Below are positions 35,393-47,627 of a stretch of DNA of 64,000 nucleotides, piece after piece (the first letter of the stretch is position 1; each line of letters begins with the position of its first letter). The position numbers and the translations under genes are program-made. The notes under the pieces were generated by a model. That model did no database searches and was not told where the DNA came from. It was given only the letters and a program-made list of their open reading frames with translations. Origin of the DNA: Gordius sp. MW1 (lineage: Eukaryota; Nematomorpha; Gordioida; Gordea; Gordiidae); contig OZ038531.1 in NCBI GenBank assembly GCA_964036665.1, forward strand, positions 15,872,168 through 15,936,167. The letters are read 5' to 3'.

Positions 35393-36578
35393 TTAATGCC
35401 ATGGTAATGGGTATAAATTGAAATAATGGCAGAATAATTCTCTAATGTCTCGAGCACTTTGAGATGATGGGTTGTTCTCTGGTAATAATTGTGTAGTCTG
35501 AATTTGGTGATCATTCAAATCATAATCATGAGGAGGCAAGTCTTTATCTATAAGTATATTATGTAGTATACAAATGGACTAGATTATTTTTTCTGCCTTT
35601 TTTGGCTGAGTCTTTATAGGACTATCGAGGATCCCAAACTTTTTAGCCATAATTCCAAAGGTACACTCAACAGTATTCCTGGCCCTTGCTAGTCTTTTGT
35701 TGAACATACTTTTTTCTTCGTTGAGTGAAGAGCTTGGATAAGGTTTCATGACAAACTCGGAAAGCTTCATCAGCTATGAATACATATGGGACTTTTACAG
35801 GAGTATTAGTTAAATAGGTATCAGGTGGTAAAAATTTTCTATTTTCCTGTATCTTTTTATATAGGGAACAGTGTTTCCAAACCCCTCGGTCACTTTGACG
35901 GCCTAGGGCTCCTACATCAATATAAGTAAATTTATATTTGGCATCTGAGACAGCCATCAATACAATGGAATGATATCCTTTGTAGTTATAGAAACGGCTT
36001 CCTGCTTTTGCTGGTTTGATAATCCTTATATGCTTTCCATCAACTGCTCCCAAACAATTTGGAAAGTTCCATATCTCCTCATAATCTTTTGCTATCTATA
36101 ATTTATTTCATATTAAATAATGCCTACTTTTTTCCAATTTTATTGATTGGGTGTTGGTATGTGAATCTTCATCAAGTTTTTTACAATAGCTCCAGTAACT
36201 TCATCCACTATATAGGCTATTGCACTTCTACTTATCCTAAAAGAAAAGGCTAATTGCCTGAAACACTCCCCCAATATTAAATATCTAAATTGAAAATTAA
36301 ATATAATCTATTCTTATAATATACCTTAAAGTAACCAACAACCTTTCAGCTGGACTTATCCATTCAACTTTATCATTAGAATGATTTATATCTTCTTCAA
36401 TATGAGACAATATAGTAAAATGTGCTTTGTTGCATCCTTGTATAATCATAAAATAACTCATCATTTTTTAAAATATTTTTAATCACATTAGGAAACTCCC
36501 CAAAATTTTCTTTCTTCTAGTAGATTTTTTTGATGCATACTCAGTTAGTAAAAGAATTAATATTGATATTGCATCCAT
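35393..36578 (-). pseudogene. Harbinger transposase, copy C
   Basis: Same three-exon plan as copy A, with GAVDGKHIRI, TYIDVGALGRQSD and VECTFGIMAKKFG. It keeps the frame through RKFLPPDTYLTNTP that is broken in copy A. It shares the deletion after DEAF and the TAG after AEKII, so A and C derive from one already dead copy. Confidence 0.85.
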
Positions 36579-36904
36579 TTAGTTAAATCGCATATTTAGA
36601 CACAAAAAATTATGGCGCGCTTGAAGTTGAAGCGTATATTAAGACGGGCCCTAAGGTGTCTTCCGCCATCTCAATCTTCTTGCACCAATTTGTATGGGAA
36701 CCACATCTCAATTAATCTCTAATTTTTTAAATAGTTTCTCGTTTATTTCCCAGATCCATCTTAACATTATCATCTCAATTGCAGCCAAACATTGCTCCTA
36801 TTTGCCTTGTCCATGTCTATGCTTCACGTGGGCATAACGGTGTTATATAGCCGTCATTTCAATCTGATTGCCATGTGTTTGTCAAATATAACACAACAAA
36901 TTAT

Positions 36905-37315
36905 TTGCCAAGTATTTTATTCAAATTGCTAAGTATTTTATTCATTTGCTAAGTATTTAATTCGTTTTCTAAGTATTTAAATTAATGCTAAGTATTAAAT
37001 TCAAATGCTAAGTATATTATTCATTTGCTAAGTATTTAAATAAACTTTGCTAAGTATTTTATTTGTTTGCTAAGTATTTAAATATATTATGCTAAGTATT
37101 TAAATTATTGCTAAGTATTTAAATATATTATGCTAAGTATTTAAATTATTGCTAAGTATTTAAATATATTATGCTAAGTATTTAAATTATTGTTAAGTAT
37201 TTAAATATATTATGCTAAGTATTTAAATTATTGCTAAGTATTTAAATAAATTGTGCCAAGTATTTAAATTATTTGCTAAGTATTTAAATATATTATGCTA
37301 AGTATTCAAAAGATT
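36905..37315 (+). repeat. Subterminal tandem array, GCTAAGTATTTAAAT units
   Basis: More than fifteen degenerate units of about 15-17 bp, the later ones alternating ATATATTAT and AAATTATT spacers. Mirrored by the array at the right end of the MULE; probably transposase-binding sites. Confidence 0.75.
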
Positions 37316-37451
37316 TTATAAATTTTAAAACAAATTAAGTTGTCTGTTTTTTATATAACATTTAAATGACATTGTGATCGAACAATAACTGGCGTTCTTT
37401 GGCGCCAAGATCACACACCAATTTGACATACATTCATTTAATTGCTTAATT

Positions 37452-39190
37452 ATGGAAGTCCAACAAATCTCGCCTTATTTATCAGACGAAGAGGAGGAAG
37501 CAGGAACCTCAGGAGTTAAAATTCATAGCAGGCAGTTGTACAGATCGATTGAATGGGTAAAAAAGGCCACCTATGATAATGAGTGTGAGGCAAAAAGAGC
37601 TCTTAAAGCCGAAAATATATGAGGCTTTTGGTACAGAAATAAACCTGAGGAAGGCATAAAAGTGTATTACAGGTTGTACTATATTTGAATATTGTAACTT
37701 TTTTTAAATGTAATGAAGTAAAGTTTCGTGGAGTGCAATGCGAAGCACGATGTTTTTTGCGTTATGAATCAACATCAGAAAGAGTTATTGTGTATAATGC
37801 TAATTCTTTGCAAACCCATCAATCTACTCCCTAACTTGAGTAAAATTGATGATTCTGTTAAAACTGAAGTCCATCATATGTTTGAATTGGGTCTAAAACC
37901 GAAATCCATATTAGACAACATCAATAAGATAAATCTGCCATCACCATCAATGCCTCAATTGAGAAATTTTTTGACAACACTCAAGAAAAGAAAGTACGGT
38001 GCCTCAAATTTAAGCGAAGGGGAACTAGAATTATGGCTAAGTGAAAATTCGTCAATTCCTTTGGAAGAGGACACTCCCTACATAGTTGCCTATGAAGCAT
38101 CTTACGAAGATAGAAGATTCAAATTTTTTATTTCAACCAAAAGGTAAAAAAAATAGTAACTGTTTGTTTTATATATTTTTTAGGTTGCTATTAAACTCCC
38201 ACCTTTCAGAAGTATTGCATGCTGATGCTACTTATAAAATTATGTGGCAAGGTTTTCCACTTCTAGTTGTGGGTCTCTGAGATCTCAAAAAATTTCATCC
38301 GTTAGGGGTTTGCGTGGCTTCTCATGAAACCCAAGAAGACTTCAAGTTTAGTTTCAAAGTTTGACTAATGAGGTCATGAAATTAAGTAATAAAAATCCAG
38401 TTTTTGAAGTTCTTGTCACTGATGCAGCCAGTGCAATTCATAATGCTTTTAAAGCTGTCTTTGGGGATAAAATCATTGTGGTATGCTGGGCTCTTGTCAG
38501 AAGAAACATAGCAAAAAAAGTACTTAACTCAAAATTTATAATTATATTATTCTGGAATAGGTGATGTTAGTTGACAAGCACTATCAAGATGAATTAATTG
38601 AAGACATTGACAAGCTACAACTTTGTCAAAATGAAAATGTTTTTCTGAAAGCAACAAAATTGTTCCTTCTAAAATGGGACTTCAAAATACCTACATTTAT
38701 TGATTATTTTAAGAAGGAATGGATCAATAAGAACAATACATGGTACACTGGTTATCGCCTTTATACTCCATCCACAAACAACTGTTTGGAATCAACAAAT
38801 AGAACCATAAAAGATCGTTATACATTAAGGGAACGAATCCCTCTTGCTCGATTTAAAATTGTTGCAATGGATATGGTAAAAAATTGGTCTGTATATTACC
38901 AATTACAAGTTACAATCTCATCTTCTCCGACATTTTCAACAAAGCTTTGGACACAAAGCTACCAATGGGCAAAGCTCAACAAAAAATCCATAATGTACAA
39001 AAAAAATAACAAAAAGGTTTATGTTGTACCAGCCAAAATAAGTCAATCAATAAATCAGGATAAAAGAATCAGAATAGATGACTGGGCCTCCTATGAGGAT
39101 TTCAAAAAGCAAAATTGTCAGGCCTGGTCCATAACCTTCCTTGAAGAAAGCCATATGTGGTCAATGCAGTTGCCCCTCATTTCACAATAA
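37452..39190 (+). pseudogene. MULE transposase, disabled
   Basis: Exon 1 37452-37672 (acidic start PYLSDEEEEAGTSG; GFWYRNKPEEG), exon 2 about 37708-38143 (CNEVKFRGVQCEAKHDVFCV zinc-binding part; LKPKSILDNINKI), exon 3 from 38184, last part 38555-39190. Catalytic core: VLHADATYKIMWQGFPLLVV (first Asp), VFEVLVTDAASAIHNAF (second Asp), CWALVRRNI, and STNNCLESTNRTIKDRY (Glu). Lesions: TGA at 37620 (probably from TGG), a missing AG at the exon 2 acceptor, TGA at 38278, and a one-base deletion near 38358. The C-terminal half is open. Family is clear; not functional. Confidence 0.82.
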
Positions 39191-39639
39191 TTACATCTAC
39201 AAGCATGTAATTGGTTAGCCCTAACATTAAAATTATGCAAAGCGCCTATGGAAGCCAAAAATGTGACAATAGGAGAAAAAAGAAGACGCGGAAGACCTTC
39301 TAAAGCTAAAAAAGCTTTGATAGTCCAATAAATATATATACAAGCCACCGTTATTATAATTATATATTGTAGTTGAATAAAATCTCTATCAATTATCCTA
39401 TTGGCTATTTAGATTATTTTATATATGAAGTCATTATAGAACATAAAGGGTATTTCTTCACCTACAAATAAATAATCATAATTTTTTTATTCAAATCTAA
39501 AATAAATTATTTTTCATATTATAACAATATAAAATTGAAAAATTATATTTTACAACTATAAATTTTGGTAATTCATTAAAATAATTCCCATAAAAACTTA
39601 ACTTCAAATTTCAACACTTTTTTGTGTCATAAATAAAAC

Positions 39640-39975
39640 TTTGAATTAAAAAACTTTAATAACTTAGCACTTCAAAATAGAAAACCTAGCATTTTTAAAA
39701 ATTAAACATTTTTGAAATTATTACCATTAAAACTTTGTCCTTTTTAGCTTTAAAACCTTATTTTCTTATATTTTTTTAATACTCAGCATTTTGATTAAAA
39801 CGCCTAATTTTGATTAGTATATCAAAATAAAAAACTTAGCAATTAAAAATAAAATACTTAGCATTTAGATTAAAATACTTAGCATTTAGATTAAAATACT
39901 TAGCATAAAATACTTAGCGTTTTTTAATAAAAAACTTAGCACTTTAATTAAAATACTTAATTTACTTAGCACTTA
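39640..39975 (-). repeat. Subterminal array, inverse orientation
   Basis: About ten degenerate units of AATACTTAGC, the reverse complement of the left array, densest at 39835-39970. Some units are decayed (CCTAGC, CTCAGC). Confidence 0.7.
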
Positions 39976-40086
39976 AATAACACCCATCACATAATAGACC
40001 ATTTAACTCCATGAATTTAAGCCATCCTGCATTTATTCTTGCCTTAAACTCACTTTAGGCTCCACCCATCTCATTGTACCCTAGAA

Positions 40087-40798
40087 CAGTGATTCTTAAC
40101 CTGGGGGTCGCGAGAAGTTTGCCGGGGGGCCGCCAATTTTTTTTAAAATAAAATAAAAATATTCAGAAAAGCTTTAGAAAAAATACTCACCAGGGGGTTC
40201 GAACTCGTTGCCTTAAGATTCATTATTAGAATTAATAAATGATTGTAATTTAAAATCTTTGTTTAAAACAAAAAGTTTGCCGCAATTTTGGATGCAAATT
40301 CGTGCAGAATATCCTCCATTATTTTCAGCAGCAATTCAAAATTTGCTGCCTTTCGCTAGTACATATTTGTGTGAAAAAGACTTCTCAACTATGGTGGATA
40401 TAAAAACTAAAAAACGCAATCGATTGCGACTAGATTCCTGCATGAGGATAGCATTACAATCAATTGAACCAAGAATTAACAAATTGGCTGAAGATGTTCA
40501 GCAGCAGAAATCTCATTAAATATATTTCCGCATGCATATATTTTTTATTTTAACATTGTTTTTATATTTAATTATGAAGTTTTTATGTTATTATTATTTC
40601 ATTATCTATTTAAATTTTAAATAGATAATGAAATAATAAAGTTGTGTTTTATGTTTATTATAAAATGAAAAAATAATAGAAAATCAATATATTTTAGATA
40701 ATATAACAAATATAAATTATTATGAAAAAAATGGGGGGCCGCAAACAAATTATAAAATATTTGGGGGGGGCCGCGTGTATAAAAAGGTTGAACCACTG
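40087..40798 (+). mobile_element. Internally deleted hAT element with perfect 8-bp TSD
   Basis: 712 bp, ends CAGTGATTCTTAACCTGGGG and (reversed) CAGTGGTTCAACCTTTTTAT, flanked by CCCTAGAA (40079-40086 and 40799-40806). Both subterminal regions carry GGGGGGCCGC. Contains only the last exon of a transposase (40259-40519). Confidence 0.92.
40259..40519 (+). pseudogene. hAT transposase C-terminal dimerisation domain fragment
   Basis: Encodes FWMQIRAEYPPLFSAAIQNL, PFASTYLCEKDFSTMVDIKT and RNRLRLDSCMRIALQ, the C-terminal hAT dimerisation region (ZBED5-like group). The N-terminal BED finger and catalytic residues are absent because of internal deletion. Confidence 0.85.
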
Positions 40799-40806
40799 CC
40801 CTAGAA

Positions 40807-41851
40807 CAAAGATAATTCCTTCTTAATCACATAAACACCATAAAATTGCAGATGTGATTATTTGTCATCTTTTTTGGCTATTTAGTCCGGTTGACTGTAA
40901 GGCCAAAGCTATCCGATCCATCCACGCTTTTACTTGCGTTGCCTATTTACCTTTAAAAACTGCGCACATCACTATTGATTTGCGTTTCAGGCCTTTGGTT
41001 ATTAATCCATCATTGCTCTAGCAATGGACTCAGTGTCGATCCTTGATACACACCGACAAGCTGAATTCTTTTGAACTAGATGTCGTCTATACTTAAATTT
41101 TTACGTAATAAAATTAATAAAAACTAATCTTTGACGAATCAACACCTTTGAAATATGCGTGTTGAAAACTCATATAATTAGCTAATAAAAGATAATGATT
41201 TTTTAGGCAAAAAGCCAGAATTACGCCTTTCAAATAATATGATAAAATTGAAAATATGCTAAAGATGATAGGTTAGTGGGGTGCGCCTGAGAAATGCATT
41301 TCAATTGGGGGGGGGGGGCAATATGAAAATTCTAGGGGAAAACGGGTGAGCATGAGTACAATAAATATACTAAATAATAAAATTACATAGGAATTAATAT
41401 TCTTCATAGATTTATTATCAGGAATTTTTCAGGGTGTTAGAAGCAAATTATAATTATTATAATATTTCGTCCTTATAAAGGACATTGTCAGAAATATTAA
41501 AAGAGTAAATGTAAATAAAATAGAATATATATTGAAAATTTCGCTTGAATTGAACCATATGACAAATAATTTAGCAAAACTTAATTTGAAAAATCGGCTA
41601 ATATCTTTCTTCAAAATGAAAATTAAAATGCGTTTGAAAATTATGGCGTTAAGACGGCTAAAGTTTTTGCATTATAATATTTAATCCATATTAAATATAA
41701 GCTTAAAAAATTTCTATTTAAACAACGTTTAAACTTTGATTTTAAATGTCTTATCAAACATATTTATTACCAATTTTAAGCCAACACTTGAAAAGTCTCA
41801 TTTTAAAAATATTACCTTATTTTGGACCTTACTTTAAAAATACAAATAAAT
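40807..41851. other. AT-rich intergenic stretch
   Basis: A G run at about 41310-41320 marks decayed repeat sequence. No gene recognised. Confidence 0.35.
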
Positions 41852-42609
41852 TTAATCTTTAATACTTGGAAAATCGGTTGCTGTATATATTTGATCATCG
41901 CCATTTAGCTTTATTTCCCCTTTGTGCCCTTCATCGGTGTATGGGTGTGACGAATACCAAATTTCAATTAATCTTTCGATATCGGATGATTTTCCATCTT
42001 CTGGCAATCGCTTTAAAACGCTAAATTTAACAACATTTTTAAGTAACGAAACACATTTTTTTGTACCCCAAAATCAATTACCTTAAATTGCACTATTATT
42101 TTTACAAACTCGATAGAAGAAAAATATTTCTCTTAAACAAAACACAATAGACCCATTTTTAACAAACCTTTAAAATTAAATTCATTTCAGGTTGAAATTA
42201 TTGATACATAGTAGGTTATAATAAATTATTTTTTATTACAAATGAGGAATGCATGTTTTAAGTGTTTTAATAGTAAACTATTATATGTGATAAAAGACAC
42301 GTACATACAAATAATAAAAGAATAAACTAGACAACTGCTCTAAAAACCCGGTACGCTAATAATATTTGTAATTATTTTGGAACAAAAAACATTGTAGCAT
42401 GAAAATTAAGGATGAGTTGCTTAATGGTATTGGCAGTATTAAGATGCTATACTTTGTCACATTCAATAATTAATTAAATTCTCACTGATTAAGTAATTCT
42501 TTGTATTCATCCTTCCAAACATGAGCAAAGGGATACATCAATAGTTGTTGCAAAACAATATTCCATTCAATCGGAACGACACCGACGTCAAATTTTTCAT
42601 TTTGACGTT
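41852..42609 (-). CDS. Unassigned coding exons (3' part of a gene)
   Basis: Three minus-strand stretches look coding. 42609-42486 encodes RQNEKFDVGVVPIEWNIVLQ then QLLMYPFAHVWKDEYKELLN, ending CA|GTGAGA. 42131-42082 encodes KYFSSIEFVKIIVQFK, ending AAG|GTAATT. 42010-41852 encodes RLPEDGKSSDIERLIEIWYS then SHPYTDEGHKGEIKLNGDDQ, and ends in TAA. The last two join in phase 0 with a 71-nt intron. The phases of the first and second do not match directly, so an exon between them may be missing. Composition is unlike the AT-rich noise around it. It could be the 3' end of the LAS1-like gene upstream on the same strand, or a separate gene. Family not recognised. Confidence 0.5.
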
Positions 42610-44081
42610 CTAAACATTTTTATGATGAATGAAAGTTGACCAGTTATATTTATAAAACTAGTAACACTGACTAATGATGTTTTATGATTGTAATAAAGCA
42701 AAAAGATTAAAAAACTAGTTTTTCATAAATTTACTTTAAAATTGAGAATTCTGGACTATAAACTAGCAAAGACAGAGCACGCGTGTCGCGAGATTAGAGC
42801 GAAACGCTAATTAGTTACTTTGATTAAAAAAACTATCAATTAATTTATAACAATTAAGTTTTTGAAAAGAAATACAGATTACGTTGTTTTAACACGCATA
42901 TAGTTGATCTGCACCTGCACATACCACACTTACAAATAGTAGCAATTTTTGATTTAAAATTTTGGTAAAACATAGTATTATAAAGCCTTGAAAAATTAGA
43001 CATCATGAACCAACACATTTTAATTTGCAATAATTAAATCAACTTAATTAACTTGGCTTGACACCAAAGTTGAGTGGGTAGAACTAAACATAATATGCAA
43101 AAAATTACTCCACCAGCATTTTTAAGCAATGCTATTATATGAAAACACTCAGAAGATATCAGTTTACGTAAATATAGGGCCATGCCAATTTTGTCAATTG
43201 TGTAAACAATTCATAGGTCTGCAAATCCAAAAAATTCCGCCTGACCCAGTTCAATTTTTTTAATTATGCTAGACTTGGCCTATACCCTTTGCTTATTTTT
43301 TAAGACCCACCCAAAAATCCTATTATTAAATATAATGATTGCCAATGGTAAAATCGTTACTTGTTTAAAAAAAAAGTAATAAAAATTATGTCAAGTTTAA
43401 AACATAGGGTCTATATCACTCCTGACTTAGTGTTTAAATCAGGTAGATATAAATAATGAAGTTAGGATATTAGAAAGGTAATAATTTAGAAAGACGTTGG
43501 ATTTAAAAATTTGTTGTATAGTTTACATGCATCTATAATTGAGGTTAGTTGCCCTCCCAAGTCCCCCCATAGCTGTCAATTTTTAACCTAATAAACCTAT
43601 TTTATGAGTTATATAATTTTAACAATAGATTATTTAATCTCATTTGAGCTACAAAAATTAGAAAGATGCTCAAATTTAGAATTGATAAATGTTCACAGCA
43701 CTTGAGCTTTGATCAAAAATTGGTGTAAAGCAAAGAAATGTTTGATAATAATCAGTGTAAATAATGTACCAATTGGTAGGCCATTATAACTATTAATTAC
43801 CAATGTCTGTAACCAATTCAAATATGTAAGTATAGGCTGAATATCAAAATCACCATTAAAATTTTTGCTATTTTCAGCCCACTAGATTTATAATAGCTAT
43901 TATGAATACTAAAGTAATTCATACAGAATTAGAACTTTGGATCATTAATGATAACGAGTGACAATATTGTATCATTTCGCAAGCAAGGATAGTCAATGCA
44001 TTATATTTTGTGACTATTTTTGTCAAAGATTTCCAGAATATTGATCTATAGATAGACATAACCCTATTCATATCATCTGAT
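42610..44081. other. AT-rich stretch between LAS1-like exons and the unassigned exons
   Basis: No recognisable exon or element. It is intron if the flanking exons are one gene, intergenic if not. Confidence 0.35.
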
Positions 44082-45250
44082 TTAATATCTAATTAATAAA
44101 AGTTGGTTACTAAAAACAAAAATTGTAAAATATAAACTTTGAGGAAATAAACTCGGTTCAATCTTTAAATCACTGATATTTTCAGGAATGTATTGAAGCA
44201 AAATAGTTGGTGGATAACACAATAAAGTTATAATGGAATTAATTGATACACAACTATTATCCTCTTTTATTGATATAGATGTTGGGCTCATAATGTCTTC
44301 ATATTTGACTTCAATTTTTTTGGATTGTACTATTAACTTTTTTAAATCAGCCAAATAATTATTGTCTTTCTTTAATTTTTGTTTTTTAATTTTTCTCTTT
44401 GCTTGTAAAGAATTCAGGTCGATCTGTAAAACTATATTATGAAAAATTGAATTGCTATGTAACTGCTTTAACAATAATTCCGCAAGTTAATTGAAATAAA
44501 TTAAATTGTATAGATGAGTTTGATAACATTTTTTGTTTATTGTGTTTAATTTGAGGGTCCCAAAATCTTTCCTATTTTAATTAATAATTGTACATAAATT
44601 ATATACCTTCAACCATTGCAAAGCATAATTTACACCTAGCTTCAAAGAAGAAAGAGGAGGAACTTGTCCATGAGTTGCATCATGCCTTAAATTGATAATC
44701 CATTCAGGTATATTCAAAAAATTGGCAATTTTATTAATAGGACTCGTATCTGAAGCCAAATTGTTTAGATTCATATAATAATCATGATTTTTTTGCCTTT
44801 TGTTTCTAGGTAACAGATTATTAGATTACTAGTAGTTTATACTTAAGGTTTGTAGCATGCGATATATTTTTCTTATCAATTTTCCCCCTATCATTAGATT
44901 GATTTGCTGATTCAATAATTAAATTGACAAACCTGATAAACTTCAATCTAAAAGGTTATGCAAAGTTACCTAACAATTGCCATCGAATGCAAATATAACG
45001 ATTGATTATAGTCGGTTTTGTTATTTGAAAAATTGTTATTTTCATACATTATAGGAATAAGTAAATCTGCAGTGGCTAAAATAGCTAATGGCAGTCGACT
45101 AATGTCGCTAAAATGAATTTAGTTATGACGTGGATGTCATTACTTTTCCTTCCATATAATTATGCTATTCAAGGCATCATTTTGTAGAACATAAGAGTCT
45201 GAAAATATTCCCGCATACAAATGTTCAATTGGGATTTCAAATCGATTCAT
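44082..45250 (-). CDS. LAS1-like ribosome biogenesis protein
   Basis: Five exons on minus: 45250-45144, 45098-44970, 44932-44843, 44805-44607, 44423-44082 (introns 45, 37, 37 and 183 nt), 288 aa as read. Las1 N-terminal (HEPN) features in order: IEHLYAGIFSDSYVLQNDAL, WKENRLPLAILATADLLIP, RFVNLIIESANQ, then the catalytic-type RHxxxH block LNIPEWIINLRHDATHGQVP and LSSLKLGVNYALQWLK. The last exon is Lys-rich (KRKIKKQKLKK) and may instead splice onward, since Las1 proteins are usually longer. LAS1 cleaves the ITS2 spacer of pre-rRNA in the nucleolus with the kinase Grc3/Nol9. Start chosen as the only ATG in frame in exon 1. Family call rests on the HEPN motif and order. Confidence 0.78.
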
Positions 45251-45419
45251 GCCCAAAAGAACAACCGAAAGAAGAAAAACTGAATGTATGAAACTAATGT
45301 ATGATTTGATTGAAAAAAAATTTACACATAGAATATAATGTATAAAATTTAGAAATCAAAGAATAGTTTATACCTGATTTTAATAAAATACGTATAAGTA
45401 ACTATATATAAATTAAATG

Positions 45420-46080
45420 AAGTGGTATATAAAAACACATTCAAAATTAATAAAAAGGTGGTTTATGAAGTTGAGTATTCAGGCAATCGAATGATATAAA
45501 GTTTAAGGTTATCAATTGCTATGAAATTAAATACAAAATGTGTTAGAAATTATGTTAAATAGTGTAACATAGATATATATAAATAAAAAAGTGGTTTATG
45601 AACTTAAGTTAAATTCGATGTTATAGTGTAAGTTATTATAACATAGGCATATACAAATAAAAAACGTGCTTTCCGAACTTAAGTAGACAGTGCGATATAT
45701 AATCTGATAATATGAAATCAATTGCTAATGTGAAGGATTGTATAAAATTAGATACAAAATGTGTTAACCTAATACTTAATAAAATTATGTTAAATGTTAT
45801 AGTGTAACTTACTGTTAAAAAAGTTGTATATGAACTTAAGTATACAGTAAAATTTGATGATATGAAATCAATTGCTACTGTCTAGGATTTTATCAAGTTA
45901 AATGCAAAATGCGTTAACCTAATACTTAAATTTATGTTAAATATTATAGTGTAACTTAGTGTAACATAGGTATATATAAATAAAATAAGTGGTTTATGAA
46001 CTTAAGTATACAATGCTATATATAATCTGATGATATAAAATCAACTGTTGATATGAAGGATTTTATAAGATTAAGTCTAT
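45420..46080. repeat. Degenerate tandem repeat, ~200-bp unit
   Basis: Recurring blocks GTGGTTTATGAACTTAAGT, ATAATCTGATGATATGAAATC and ATGTTAAATGTTATAGTGTAA, about three units. No coding. Confidence 0.65.
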
Positions 46081-46189
46081 TGTCAAAAAGGACCAAAAGA
46101 GAAAGAGAAATTCAGTCATCTACGCGGTTCCGCCATTTTATCCGCCATCGTCCGCGTTTAAAAAATGTTTTCGAAGGCCTGAACCTAAC

Positions 46190-46950
46190 TCATTTCTAAC
46201 AAATCGGTTTTATATTTAGTTCTAACCTTGAGCTACCTAAAAATAATAATTTTATGGAATAAAGTGGTTTTGGATATCTAAATCGCCATAATGTTAAAAA
46301 ACGAGGGAATATAAAAAAATTTCAAAAGCTAATTAAACTAAAAGTTGTGGACCAAAACTGAATATAGTTGTTTTAAAGTGTTGAAAACGTTAAGGACTAA
46401 TTTTTATACCAACTTGGTGGAATATGAATTAGTTTTGGATGTTGAAATAGCCATTTTTATCCATCTTAATGCTATAAAACCAAGGAATTTCGACTTTTAA
46501 AAGCTAATAAAATTAAAATTTCTGGACCAAAACTGAATATTTTTGTTTTAAGGTGTGGAGAACGTTAAGGACTAACTTTTATAACATTTTGGTGGAATAT
46601 TAATTAGTTTCGGATATTTAAATGGCCAATATATATAAAACCTAATGCTAAAAAAACGAGGGTATTTAAAATTTGAAAAGCTAATAAAACTAGAGTTTTT
46701 GAACCAAAACTGAATATATTCGTTTTAAAGTATTGAGAACGTTAAGGACTAATTTTTATACCAATTTAGTGGAATATGAAGTAGTTTTGGATGTTGAAAT
46801 GGCCATTTTTATCATCTTAATGCTAAAAAACCAAGGAATTTCGACTTTTAAAAGCTAATAAAATTAAAATTTATGGACCAAAACTGAAAATTTTTCTTTT
46901 AAAGTGTTGATAAAGTTAAGGACTCACTTTAACGAACTTTTGGGTCGCTA
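46190..46950. repeat. Tandem repeat, ~175-bp unit, four copies
   Basis: The marker GGACCAAAACTGAATAT recurs near 46349, 46523, 46701 and 46875 (spacing 174-178). Each is followed by GAACGTTAAGGACTAATTTT and GTGGAATATGAATTAGTTTT. Not coding; satellite-like. Confidence 0.8.
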
Positions 46951-47627
46951 AAATTTACCGGAAATAATACACTAGCGAATAAAACCGCTAAAAGTATATG
47001 TCAAAATTTAAAGTTAATTACGTTATATTAATTAGGATTACTTACATTTGTTTCGGAATCAATTTTTAAAAAGTAGTTATTTAGCATCCTTAGACCCACC
47101 CAAGTTCGTATTGAAATTTATATCATATCTTCCGCCATCTTGGATAGCTAGAAATTCTATTTCCGGTCGTCCGCCATCTTGGATTTTTTTTCCAAACCCA
47201 TTTAAAACTTGTTACAACCTAATAAATAAATGTAAATTAGTAGAATATAACCATTTTAAGTTCATTTTGTATGATTTTCACTATATATTTAAAATATTAT
47301 GTGAAAATAGTCTCGTCAACTAAGCTTAAAATAATAAATTTCTATTTTCTCGTCAACTATGCCTTTACGTCGAAATACTCCAATCACTTAAGTTCAAATT
47401 TATAATTTAAATGCTAAAATGCATATCGTCAACTGTACTTTCTCATATTTCAATTTTCTTTTATTGGATTTTATCCAATTTAATTTGCATTAATTAAAGC
47501 TCCAATATTAAATAATTTAAATATTAGCTAAATCTAGTAATCCTATTTTACATTTAAATAACACATCTTAAAAATGCTAAAAACAATTTTGCGAATTTTA
47601 TTTAAATCATATCGCAAAATTTTTTTA
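46951..47627. other. AT-rich stretch
   Basis: Two CCGCCATCTTGGAT copies (about 47131-47144, 47170-47183) and a related CCGCCATTTTATCCGCCATC at 46131 suggest repeat sequence. No gene seen. Confidence 0.35.

Larger units (their letters stand above)
34496..36651 (-). mobile_element. PIF/Harbinger element, copy C (inverted relative to A)
   Basis: Right end at 36651 reads, reversed, GGGCCCGTCTTAATATACGC with TTA next to it (36652-36654). Transposase on minus (36578-35393), MADF gene on plus (34624-34997). Nearly identical to copy A over the whole element but not in flanks. Confidence 0.85.
36838..39979 (+). mobile_element. MULE with terminal arrays of a GCTAAGTATT repeat
   Basis: The left end (36905-37315) is an array of 15-17-bp units of the form GCTAAGTATTTAAAT. 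The right end (about 39640-39975) carries the same motif in inverse orientation (ATACTTAGCATTTAGATTAA and variants). Outer ends GGTGTTAT (36838) and, reversed, GGTGTTAT (39979) may be the true termini; the expected 9-bp duplication is not visible. Encodes a MULE transposase pseudogene. Confidence 0.65.

Noticed and set aside
41429-41614. Hydrophobic minus-strand open frame
   Set aside because: Phe/Ile/Leu/Asn composition is what random AT-rich DNA gives; no homolog or splice partner.
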